From positions 124,001 through 188,000 of the forward strand of contig NZ_JBHRWV010000009.1 of assembly GCF_042648145.1 (NCBI RefSeq): a stretch of DNA of 64,000 bases. Direction: 5' to 3'. Position 1 is the first letter of the stretch; each line of letters starts with the position of its first letter. This document shows, piece by piece, positions 33,388 to 41,056 of the stretch. This DNA is from Salinicoccus sesuvii (GTDB taxonomy: Bacteria; Bacillota; Bacilli; Staphylococcales; Salinicoccaceae). The position numbers and the translations under genes are program-made. A model generated the notes under the pieces. That model did not search any database and was not told the DNA's origin. It saw only the letters and a program-made list of their open reading frames with translations.

Positions 33388-34011
33388 CTAATCACTCTCA
33401 GGGTCCTTTGCAGTTGATATTAAAACATATATAAAGCTCAGCACAAGCCACCATTGGATAATACTTAAACCGATTAGCTCAGGACCGCTATATATAAAGA
33501 ACCTTGTAATTAACTGTACTATAAATATCGTTATTGAAATAACGAGTATCGCTCTGAAACGTCGCCAGATGAAGTATATAGCTATAAGCGCTAAGAGCGT
33601 TATAATTGTTAGGGCAATATAATGCCACTGCATCAGACTTCTGAACTCGAGGATACCATAGAGAGCAAGAAAAGAAACTGCAAATATGCAGTACCCTTCT
33701 ACGTGAAATAGGCTTTTAGACTTGTAAAACAAATAGCCGAATGCTGCTAGTAGAGCAATTAGAAGCCCCTCTGTCCCTCCACTATAGTAAATCACTCCAG
33801 AAGGATTATTGATGAAGGAATTCCAATCAAAGAAAATATATGTAATCTTATAGATCAGAAACAAAATGACGAGGGTAATGGTCCACTCCCTGAAAAGGGA
33901 ACGCTTTTCATCCGAATCCCATAACATCAAATAGGTAATAATCAGTGAAAGAAGAATCGCCAAGTAAGTTAGAGAGAGTGTAAAAACGCCGAAGGTAATA
34001 GTTTCGAACAT
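33388..34011 (-). CDS. Polytopic membrane protein of unknown function
   Basis: A protein of about 207 residues with seven hydrophobic segments and short polar loops; the C-terminus STAKDPESD is cytoplasm-like. I recognise no family and no catalytic or metal-binding motif. The start is uncertain: an ATG at 34011 has only a weak site, and a TTG at 34029 has none. It stands alone between convergent cstB and the SDR gene. Confidence 0.65.
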   Translation of the reverse strand: MFETITFGVFTLSLTYLAILLSLIITYLMLWDSDEKRSLFREWTITLVILFLIYKITYIFFDWNSFINNPSGVIYYSGGTEGLLIALLAAFGYLFYKSKSLFHVEGYCIFAVSFLALYGILEFRSLMQWHYIALTIITLLALIAIYFIWRRFRAILVISITIFIVQLITRFFIYSGPELIGLSIIQWWLVLSFIYVLISTAKDPESD

Positions 34012-34108
34012 GCTATCATTCCAATTCAAAGAAATTTAACGACTTTCATAATAGTGACATGTATCTCAATTTGATGAAAGTCCGGCGCTTCATAAAATTA
34101 TGGAAACT

Positions 34109-34933
34109 TTAGTGCATCCTTCTAATTGCCTCTTTTACTATGGCATCATATAGCACCGGTGGTAGAAACTTACTCGCTAAATTCAAAGCTAGAGAGCCCC
34201 GTGTCGTACGATAAATAGATTTTACACGCTGGTTGGTTAGGGCTTCTACCATAATATCTCTTGTCCGCTCGACACCAGGTGCCTGATCAAGTGCATTTAG
34301 CATGAATGCTTTCACCTGCTGCATCTGGTTATAATAGGCAGAGCCTTCGACTGCCATGTAGTTCTCATCGAGAGCAACCTGACCAAAAGCAGTCTTTACA
34401 ACGCCAGGCTCTACCATGACCACCTCAATTCCCAGCTCCCGTACTTCCTGCCTTAGAGCTGTGCCAATCGCTTTAATGCTATGCTTCGTTGCAGCGTAAT
34501 ATCCCATGCCTGCACTGGAAACATGGGCTGCTGAAGAACTTGTCAATACTATACGTCCTGCACCTTGCGCTCGCATAGTAGGCATCACATTCCGTATCGT
34601 TTCAACTGCACCAAAGACATTAACTTCAAACTGGCGCCTCATAGCTTCCTCCGGTACTTCTTCGATAGCTCCGTACACGCCGAAACCTGCATTTACAAGT
34701 ACTGCGTCAATCGTACCAAAATCTTTCTGTATGGAAAGGCACACTTCCGCCAACTGGCGACCTTCCGTGACGTCAACAGGATAGGCATGGGCACCTTTTT
34801 TGACAAGAACATCGAGCAGATGTGCTCTTCTGGCACTAACACAAACGATGTGATCAGTGTCTTGTAACAGCTTCAACGCAACCGCCATACCGAATCCGCT
34901 TGATGCACCTGTGATCCAAATTACTTTTGGCAT
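34109..34933 (-). CDS. SDR family oxidoreductase
   Basis: A 274-residue classical short-chain dehydrogenase: cofactor motif WITGASSGFGMAVAL, NAGFGVYG, catalytic Ser in LTSSSAA, and YxxxK as YYAATKHSI. It resembles the YusZ/DltE-like group of NADP-dependent dehydrogenases with unknown substrates. GGAG lies 7 nt before the ATG. Monocistronic. Confidence 0.9.
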   Translation of the reverse strand: MPKVIWITGASSGFGMAVALKLLQDTDHIVCVSARRAHLLDVLVKKGAHAYPVDVTEGRQLAEVCLSIQKDFGTIDAVLVNAGFGVYGAIEEVPEEAMRRQFEVNVFGAVETIRNVMPTMRAQGAGRIVLTSSSAAHVSSAGMGYYAATKHSIKAIGTALRQEVRELGIEVVMVEPGVVKTAFGQVALDENYMAVEGSAYYNQMQQVKAFMLNALDQAPGVERTRDIMVEALTNQRVKSIYRTTRGSLALNLASKFLPPVLYDAIVKEAIRRMH

Positions 34934-34962
34934 ATTAAAACTCCAGTTCTATAAACTCAATT

Positions 34963-35724
34963 CTATTTTTTAAACATACTAAACAGCTTGCTGAAATACC
35001 CACTCTTTTCTTCCGAATTGTGATTCGGCAGCTCTTCAGCCTGAGACTCTTCTTTCTTATCCGCTTCGAGGTCGGCATAACTATTCATATCAACATTAGA
35101 AGAGGCTTGCTTAGACTGAGCTTCAGAATCGTCTGTAGATATCGTATTCCCAGCCACTTCTGTGTGTTCTTCATGCTCCGGAGCAGGCTCTTCAATTGCA
35201 GAATCTTCATGAAAAGTATCTTCAGCGGCTTTGGAAGCAGGTAGATCTTCATCCTTTAATTCATCGCTATCATCACTGTACTGTAAAGAAAGTGTCTGTG
35301 AATACTTACCATATTCATCAAGCTTCTCAACCAGTCTATGTACATTATTCTTAAGCTCTCTGTTTTCCTGCTGCATCGATTCAAGTTTATCCATAACAAC
35401 ACCAAGCATATGATTGATATCATTATTAGTAATGCTTGCCGGTATATTTTGAGATTTTTCCGTAATAATCTCAGGTACTTTGTTGATGATTTCATCAGCT
35501 GCTGTTTCGAGAGTATATCCAGGTTGTTTTGCCAATCTGATGAATTCCTTCATCACAGCTACATCTCCCTGTGAGAAAAGCCTTCTATTATGTTCATCCT
35601 TAGCTACTTCGTAATTCCTGTCTTCCAGTAGCCTTACATATTTGCGGACATTTTGGTCTGACAGCTCGACCTTATCTTTCATCTGTGCAGTTGTATAATA
35701 AACTGTTTGATTCATCTCTTTCAT
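34963..35724 (-). CDS. MerR-type HTH protein with coiled coil and amphipathic tail
   Basis: A 253-residue protein. Residues 5-75 form a MerR-like winged helix (YYTTAQMKDKVELSDQNVRKY, then RRLFSQGDVAVMKEFIRLAKQPG). Residues about 105-145 are a predicted coiled coil (MDKLESMQQENRELKNNVHRL), followed by a long acidic, serine-rich low-complexity region, and a short C-terminal amphipathic basic helix (YFSKLFSMFKK). No effector domain is present. DNA-binding head, coiled coil and membrane-seeking tail recall RacA-type chromosome anchors, but this is analogy only. I chose the ATG at 35724 with GAAGGA upstream; the ORF is open further 5'. Confidence 0.7.
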   Translation of the reverse strand: MKEMNQTVYYTTAQMKDKVELSDQNVRKYVRLLEDRNYEVAKDEHNRRLFSQGDVAVMKEFIRLAKQPGYTLETAADEIINKVPEIITEKSQNIPASITNNDINHMLGVVMDKLESMQQENRELKNNVHRLVEKLDEYGKYSQTLSLQYSDDSDELKDEDLPASKAAEDTFHEDSAIEEPAPEHEEHTEVAGNTISTDDSEAQSKQASSNVDMNSYADLEADKKEESQAEELPNHNSEEKSGYFSKLFSMFKK

Positions 35725-36027
35725 AATTAATCCTTCTCCCATAACTATAGTTACCATTATTATAACATTATATTTGTAAGTGTCCATGTCATCGTGTAAA
35801 TTGATTTCTTTATTTTATAACGTATTTGTATCGCTGGTGCTATATGCGTTATATAAGAATAAATACACTTATATATAAGACTTTAATGCAATACTTAGAC
35901 GATACTTTACATAGATTTAGTCGTAACGCTTAAAAGATGGTGTTTATTGATTTTACAAGAGTGTCTTCTAACCTATAGCATTACTATTATGTGCATTCCA
36001 ACTATTTTAAAGTATCTGAAAATGCGT
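35725..36027. other. A+T-rich intergenic region without genes
   Basis: No gene is supported here. It contains TTATAACG (35815-35822) facing CGTTATATAA (35847-35856) across 24 bases, an inverted repeat similar to one at 57014-57042, and otherwise A+T-rich sequence upstream of the metI promoter. Confidence 0.5.
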
Positions 36028-36056
36028 TTGACTTTGCGTCTATAAATTTGTATATT
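36028..36056 (+). promoter_or_regulatory. Promoter of the metI-metC transcript
   Basis: TTGACT, 17 bases, TATATT, ending at about 36056. It predicts an untranslated leader of about 265 bases before metI. Confidence 0.65.
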
Positions 36057-36063
36057 GGTTTAG

Positions 36064-36329
36064 ATAAATAATTTAATATAAATGTTAAATAAGGTGAGGG
36101 TTCTCTAAGCTGTCTAATCACTTGAAAGAATACTTTAAAGCCCTGAGAAACCTAGGGAACTATTTGTACCTTCCCTCATTACAAAACATGTTCTGAATGA
36201 TGGATAATATGTAGGCTGGCATATTCCACAACATGTGATGTGTAATGCGCTTAGCTTTCATTCTCCCGGCAGACCACTCTCTGCGGATAGGATGAAAGCT
36301 TTTTATTTATATAAAACAGGAGGAATACT
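36064..36329 (+). promoter_or_regulatory. Long structured leader of metI-metC, class not recognised
   Basis: The leader contains several helices: GAGGG/CCCTC with TTCTC/GAGAA nested inside (about 36097-36177), ACATGTT/AACATGT enclosing AATATG/CATATT (about 36187-36237), and a terminator just before metI. It has no S-box core, and the T-box motif AGGGTGGNACCGCG is absent; only AGGCTGGCA resembles part of it. An open stretch ending in a methionine codon pair exists, but it has no proper start. Staphylococcal metI operons use a Met T-box, so this leader is either divergent or a different element. Confidence 0.5.
36254..36306 (+). terminator. Terminator inside the metI leader
   Basis: AGCTTTCATTCT pairs with AGGATGAAAGCT, with an inner GGCAG/CTGCGG-like extension, followed by TTTTTATTT. 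It lies between the promoter and the metI ribosome binding site and so must be regulated. Confidence 0.8.
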
Positions 36330-37424
36330 ATGGAAACAAAACTGGCACAGATCGGCATGACTAAAGATATCACAGGAGCAACAACAAGCCCAATATATAC
36401 AGCTAGCGCCTATAAACATGAAAAACTCGGAATGTCGACAGGATTTGATTATACGAGAACTAAAAATCCGACACGCTCACATTTTGAAGAAGCTTTTGCA
36501 GACTTGGAGCAAGGAACTTATGCTTTTGGTACTTCAAGTGGCATGGCAGCCATACAACTTGTATGCAATCTGTTTAAACCGGGAGACGAAGTACTTGTAA
36601 GCTTTGATCTTTACGGGGGAACATTCAGGATTTTCGAATTCTACGAACAACAGTATGGTGTGAAATTCATATACGTGGACTTCGATGATATTGAAGCGGT
36701 CAGAAAATCCATTCACGGCTCCACGAGAGCTTTCTTCATCGAACCAATTACGAATCCGTCAATGATTGAGGTTGCGCTTGAACCTATTTATAAGCTGGCA
36801 AAGGAAAACGATATCATGACCGTCGTTGACAACACATTCCTGACCCCCTTCTATTACAAGCCACTGACTGAAGGTGCTGACATCGTATTGCATTCTGCTA
36901 CAAAGTATATCGGTGGCCATAACGATGTCCTTGCAGGGATTGTAACCGTACGGGATGAGTCTCTAGGCAATACACTGGGAATGCACCACAACATGATTGG
37001 GGCGACACTGTCTCCTTTTGATGGGTATCTGCTACTCAGAGGTTTGAAAACACTTCACCTCAGAATGGAGCGATCGACTGAAAATGCACGGGCGTTATCT
37101 GCATACTTTACAGACCATGATGCAGTAGATGAGGTATTATATTCTGGACGCACTGGAATGATGAGTTTGAGACTTGGCAAGGATTACGATGTAGGTGCTT
37201 TTCTAGAGAACATAAAAATTTGTACTTTCGCAGAAAGTCTAGGTGGCACTGAAACTTTCATCACGTTCCCATTCACTCAGACACATGCCGATATGCCAGA
37301 TGAAGAGAGAATCAAACGTGGCATAGATGAACAACTAATTAGATTGTCTGTAGGAATCGAAAACATTGAAGACATTAAAGGGGATTTAATACAGGCCCTA
37401 GCTAAAGCGAAAAGGGGGGCATAG
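36330..37424 (+). CDS. metI: Cystathionine gamma-synthase / O-acetylhomoserine thiolyase
   Basis: A 364-residue PLP enzyme of the Cys/Met metabolism family, with the PLP lysine in LHSATKYIGGHNDVLAG and the tyrosine-bearing YTRTKNPTRSHFEEAFADLE at the start. It matches MetI of Bacillus and Staphylococcus, which makes cystathionine from O-acetylhomoserine and cysteine. AGGAGG lies 6 nt before the ATG. It is followed by metC with a one-base gap; the metF and metE genes usual in staphylococcal operons are not here. Confidence 0.93.
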   Translation: METKLAQIGMTKDITGATTSPIYTASAYKHEKLGMSTGFDYTRTKNPTRSHFEEAFADLEQGTYAFGTSSGMAAIQLVCNLFKPGDEVLVSFDLYGGTFRIFEFYEQQYGVKFIYVDFDDIEAVRKSIHGSTRAFFIEPITNPSMIEVALEPIYKLAKENDIMTVVDNTFLTPFYYKPLTEGADIVLHSATKYIGGHNDVLAGIVTVRDESLGNTLGMHHNMIGATLSPFDGYLLLRGLKTLHLRMERSTENARALSAYFTDHDAVDEVLYSGRTGMMSLRLGKDYDVGAFLENIKICTFAESLGGTETFITFPFTQTHADMPDEERIKRGIDEQLIRLSVGIENIEDIKGDLIQALAKAKRGA

Positions 37425-37425
37425 G

Positions 37426-38553
37426 ATGGATTACAAAAAAGAGACGGACATGATAATAGACGACAAACGTGGAGTGGATTATCAGACCGCTAATCAGCCT
37501 TTGTATTATTCCACTGCGTTCCTACGCCCAAGTCTTGATTCCGAAGAGGGACACCTCTATGTACGTCACGGAAATCCGAACAGAGAAAAACTTGAAGAGA
37601 AGCTTGCTAGGCTTGAACATGGTAAGTTTGCTTTTGCCTTCAATTCGGGCATGTCGGCCATTAGTGCAGCCCTTATGACTTTCTCCCCCGGTGACCACAT
37701 TATAATGCCGAATGATATGTATGGAGGCACATACCAGCTTGTTAAAACAGTATTAAAACGCTTTGGTCTGGAGTTCACTTCAGTAGATCAAAGTGATATC
37801 ACCAACGTTATAGATACAATCAAAGAAGATACGAAAGCTATATATATGGAAACACCTTCAAACCCAACCCTGCAAATAACAGATATAAAACGTATGGTTG
37901 AAGTTGCTCGAGTCAGAGATATCAAGGTAGTTGTGGACAATACATTCATGACACCACTTGGTCAGAACCCACTTCTACTTGGCGCAGATATGACAATACA
38001 CAGTGCCACTAAATTTTTAAGTGGACATAGCGACTTGATTGCTGGAGCTGTAATTGTAAACGATCCATCTATCAGTGAACAGCTTCAGGAACTTCAGGTT
38101 GCAATGGGGCTAGGTTTAGGCACATACGACTGTTGGATGCTCAATCAGCACCTTAAAACACTGACTTTGAGATGGAAGCAATCTACTGAAAATACGGAGA
38201 AAGTACACACGTTTTTAAAGGATCACCAGAGTATCGCACACGTCTACTATCCTATAGAAAACGAAGTTCATATGTCCCAGGCTACCCATGCAGGGGCTGT
38301 TATCAGCTTCAAACTGGCAGAAGAGAACAAAGCTCAGAGTTTTGCAGATCACCTCAACATCCCTCTCGTATCTGTCAGCCTAGGCGGCGTTGAGTCCATT
38401 CTTTCTCACCCAGAGACTTCGAGCCATAAAGACTTACCAGAACACGAACGCATTGAAAAAGGAATCACAAAAGGTCTTTTTAGACTTTCCGTAGGTATTG
38501 AGAATGTTGAAGATCTAATAGATGATTTTGAACAGGCTCTAAAAAATATGTAG
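37426..38553 (+). CDS. metC: Cystathionine beta-lyase
   Basis: A 375-residue PLP enzyme, with the PLP lysine in IHSATKFLSGHSDLIAG, the substrate-phosphate segment YVRHGNPNREKLEEKLARLE, and METPSNPTLQI. It cleaves cystathionine to homocysteine. The paired order metI-metC and the MetC-type C-terminus (SLGGVESILSHPETSSHKDLP) support the call over a second synthase. Its ribosome binding site GGGGGG lies inside the end of metI, so translation is coupled. Confidence 0.92.
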   Translation: MDYKKETDMIIDDKRGVDYQTANQPLYYSTAFLRPSLDSEEGHLYVRHGNPNREKLEEKLARLEHGKFAFAFNSGMSAISAALMTFSPGDHIIMPNDMYGGTYQLVKTVLKRFGLEFTSVDQSDITNVIDTIKEDTKAIYMETPSNPTLQITDIKRMVEVARVRDIKVVVDNTFMTPLGQNPLLLGADMTIHSATKFLSGHSDLIAGAVIVNDPSISEQLQELQVAMGLGLGTYDCWMLNQHLKTLTLRWKQSTENTEKVHTFLKDHQSIAHVYYPIENEVHMSQATHAGAVISFKLAEENKAQSFADHLNIPLVSVSLGGVESILSHPETSSHKDLPEHERIEKGITKGLFRLSVGIENVEDLIDDFEQALKNM

Positions 38554-38557
38554 GCAC

Positions 38558-38590
38558 AATGACTGTCTTCCACGACGGAAGACAGTCATT
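38558..38590 (+). terminator. Terminator of metI-metC
   Basis: AATGACTGTCTTCC / GGAAGACAGTCATT hairpin followed by a T-rich stretch. Confidence 0.88.
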
Positions 38591-38660
38591 ATTTAATTTT
38601 ATTGCTTTATTCGGATATTGCAATTCAAGAAAACGATATGTCTATTGGGGGGCATATTAG

Positions 38661-38930
38661 CTAGCTGGACATTCTGTAGTGCCTGATTGTTTTCTCAAGC
38701 TTTGGTATGCCAATTTCAGTAACGGCATCATATCTATTGCCGAAACCGATTTCAACAACTGGCACATGATCTACTCCATACTTGACCTTGAGTACCTCTC
38801 TTAACGCATCGTTTCCAGATACATCGACAATTTGGTACTCAAAGCCACTGTCAGCCAAATGTTGCTTTACTTCCTCACAGTACGGACAGTCCTGCTTTTC
38901 CCAAACAACAACGCTTACTTTTTTATTCAT
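38661..38930 (-). CDS. Glutaredoxin-like thiol oxidoreductase
   Basis: An 89-residue thioredoxin-fold protein with the redox motif CPYC (VWEKQDCPYCEEVKQHL) and the cis-proline segment HVPVVEI. Size and motifs match glutaredoxin/NrdH-type electron donors. GGGGG lies about 7 nt before the ATG at 38930; an in-frame ATG at 38960 is upstream of that site. It is monocistronic; its partner is unknown, and Staphylococcaceae use bacillithiol rather than glutathione. Confidence 0.87.
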   Translation of the reverse strand: MNKKVSVVVWEKQDCPYCEEVKQHLADSGFEYQIVDVSGNDALREVLKVKYGVDHVPVVEIGFGNRYDAVTEIGIPKLEKTIRHYRMSS

Positions 38931-39131
38931 TCTAGTTCCCCCTTTCCAGGTTACTACCAAGCTTTTTATATAAAATATCTAACAAAACATTACTTTAACG
39001 TTACAACTAAAGATTACAACGAATATCGTGTGCGATATGTCAGCTAAATGTTAATTATAACGCTTAGAACAGAAATTCAACAATTAATAACCTATTATAA
39101 TAGTATGAATTAAAAAAGTAAATGGCGTTCT

Positions 39132-39173
39132 AAACAAAAAGTAACAGGACTCGAGTCCTGTTACTTTTTGTTT
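39132..39173 (-). terminator. Terminator of proC
   Basis: A 42-base almost perfectly self-complementary sequence centred on ACTCGAGT, with AAACAAAAAGTAACAGG and its complement as arms. It overlaps the end of proC. Confidence 0.85.
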
Positions 39174-39949
39174 GCTTCATTGACCGCTTTCATTGCCTTG
39201 ATAACACTATTTCTGAAACCCTGGTTTTCGAGTTCCATGACACCTTGTATCGTGGACCCTCCTGAAGTTGTAATCTGATCTTTGAGTACTCCTGGATGTG
39301 TTCCGGTTTCCAGTACAAGTTTACCAGCACCTATAACTGCCTGTGCAGCAAGCTTATAGGCTTGCTCACGTGAGAAACCGACACTTACAGCCTGGTCAGC
39401 CATTGCTTCAATCATAAGAAAGCCATAGGTAGGCGAAGAACCTGTAAGTGACGGAGTATACTTCATTAGCGATTCATCTACCCAAGCAACAGTACCGATT
39501 TTACCAAATACACTCTCAGTAAACTGCCTATCTGCTTCTATTAAACGTTTATTAGCAGACATTACCATTACACCTTCTTGTACCGATACTGCAATGTTTG
39601 GCATACTGCGAATGATTTTCCTATCTCCTAATATCGTCTCCATTTCTTCAATAGTCACACCTGCCGCAATAGATATGTAAAGCGCATCTTTTTTACCATG
39701 ATTTTTAATTTCACCGAATACACTCAGAATCTGATTAGAACTGACACCATTTATAATAATGTCGCAATCAGCAAGTTTATTGTAGTCCGTACTCACTTCT
39801 ACTTGCTTGTCTGCTCTGAATTTTTCGAGCTTATCTAAACTTCTTCCTGTAACGAGAATTTTCTCTTGCATTTCATGATCTTTCAGTAGCCCGCTGACAA
39901 TATGATTAACCATTTTACCCGCACCAATAAATCCCAATTTATACTCCAT
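39161..39949 (-). CDS. proC: Pyrroline-5-carboxylate reductase
   Basis: A 262-residue enzyme of proline synthesis (pyrroline-5-carboxylate to proline with NAD(P)H). The Rossmann motif is LGFIGAGKMVNHIVSGLL; SIAAGVTIEEM, IRSMPNIAVSVQEGV and the C-terminal signature TSGGSTIQGVMELE are all present. GAGGAGG lies 7 nt before the ATG. Monocistronic; no proA or proB is in the window. Confidence 0.95.
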   Translation of the reverse strand: MEYKLGFIGAGKMVNHIVSGLLKDHEMQEKILVTGRSLDKLEKFRADKQVEVSTDYNKLADCDIIINGVSSNQILSVFGEIKNHGKKDALYISIAAGVTIEEMETILGDRKIIRSMPNIAVSVQEGVMVMSANKRLIEADRQFTESVFGKIGTVAWVDESLMKYTPSLTGSSPTYGFLMIEAMADQAVSVGFSREQAYKLAAQAVIGAGKLVLETGTHPGVLKDQITTSGGSTIQGVMELENQGFRNSVIKAMKAVNEANKK

Positions 39950-40089
39950 AGATCATCCTCCTCAATCTTTCTGAATATTTTAGCATGTATTGTCTTATAA
40001 CTGTTTATAATTTGTATAAAACATTCTAAATGCTATAATATCCTCAAATAAAACCATCCATTCTATGTTACTACCGAAAGGAGTATCTT

Positions 40090-40251
40090 ATGAATATTTT
40101 TTACGTACTGTTTCTGCTTATACCGATACTCGGTTTCTTGGGAGTATACCTAACCACCGGCAACCTGACCTACGCTATCATTCTACTTCTTATCATCGAT
40201 GTGATTTTTACATTTCTCTTCGTCACTCGAAAGCGTAAAAATAATAGGTAG
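40090..40251 (+). CDS. Small two-helix membrane protein
   Basis: A 53-residue protein starting MNIFYVLFLLIPILGFLGVYL, with a second hydrophobic helix AIILLLIIDVIFTFLFV and a basic tail RKRKNNR. AAAGGAG lies 6 nt before the ATG. It is the first of two genes on the same strand, 25 bases before the DUF1129-like gene, so the two are probably cotranscribed. No known family. Confidence 0.68.
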   Translation: MNIFYVLFLLIPILGFLGVYLTTGNLTYAIILLLIIDVIFTFLFVTRKRKNNR

Positions 40252-40276
40252 ACCACACGAAGAAAGGAATAGAATT

Positions 40277-40960
40277 ATGTCTAAATCACAAAAAGAACTC
40301 CAGAAAGAAAATTATAGACTGCTCGAGAAGTTGGATCCTCGTTACAACAAGTCATGTATGGAAATCATCACATATATCAGGGTAAATACTGCCGCTCGGA
40401 GCCGAGAAACAGAAAAGGTTCTAAATGAATTTCTAAAGCAGCTTATCCAGGCACAAAGAGAAGGTAAGAGCATTGAACAAGTCACTCGAGGAGATTCTAA
40501 AGCTTTTGCAGATGATCTAATTGAACGGCTGACCAAGAGGAATATACTTAGTCTTGCGGCAATTCTCGCTGTAATACTTACTGGACTAAACCTCTTATTC
40601 GACTACACAATTGAAATACTTTTTCGGTTGATTGACGGAGCGGCTTTCATAACCACTTTAAGTATTCTTCCTTTCCTAGCAGAAATGATTCTTACCGCTA
40701 GCTTTGGAGCTACATTCGTTTACCTGGTCTTTTATATTTACCGGAAGATCGCCTTCAGGGACTGGCCGTTGTGGAGAGAATATGGGCTCTATTTCCTTGT
40801 AGGCGGAGGACTTTTTCTGGTCTACCTCTTATTCAGTCATCTTGCATCTTCTATCAATATAGGACCATCATTCGAATTAAATATGTTTTTTATAGTATTG
40901 CTTGGTATAGCGTTTATTGTATCAGGTATCGTTGCTTTCAGGTCTGAAAATAATGCCTAG
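40277..40960 (+). CDS. DUF1129-like membrane protein
   Basis: A 227-residue protein: a soluble charged N-terminal region of about 90 residues (SKSQKELQKENYRLLEKLDP and NEFLKQLIQAQREGKSIEQVTRGD), then four hydrophobic helices. The architecture and the AQREGKSIEQV helix resemble the DUF1129/YhaH-like group of Bacillota. AAGGAA precedes the ATG. The function is unknown; it may work with the small protein encoded just upstream. Confidence 0.65.
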   Translation: MSKSQKELQKENYRLLEKLDPRYNKSCMEIITYIRVNTAARSRETEKVLNEFLKQLIQAQREGKSIEQVTRGDSKAFADDLIERLTKRNILSLAAILAVILTGLNLLFDYTIEILFRLIDGAAFITTLSILPFLAEMILTASFGATFVYLVFYIYRKIAFRDWPLWREYGLYFLVGGGLFLVYLLFSHLASSINIGPSFELNMFFIVLLGIAFIVSGIVAFRSENNA

Positions 40961-41020
40961 CGTTACAAAATAATATAACGATAGGTGTTATAAAAGGAGG
41001 AGCTACTCCTCAATCCCATT

Positions 41021-41055
41021 AAAAAATCCCGTAACGAAAGCGTTACGGGATTTTT
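41021..41055. terminator. Bidirectional terminator
   Basis: AAAAAATCCCGTAACG / CGTTACGGGATTTTT hairpin with a 4-base loop, between the DUF1129-like gene and convergent mqo. Confidence 0.88.
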
Positions 41056-41056
41056 G

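Noticed and set aside
36064..36329. T-box riboswitch for metI-metC
   Set aside because: The AGGGTGGNACCGCG motif is absent; only a 9-base partial resemblance was found, so the element is left unclassified.
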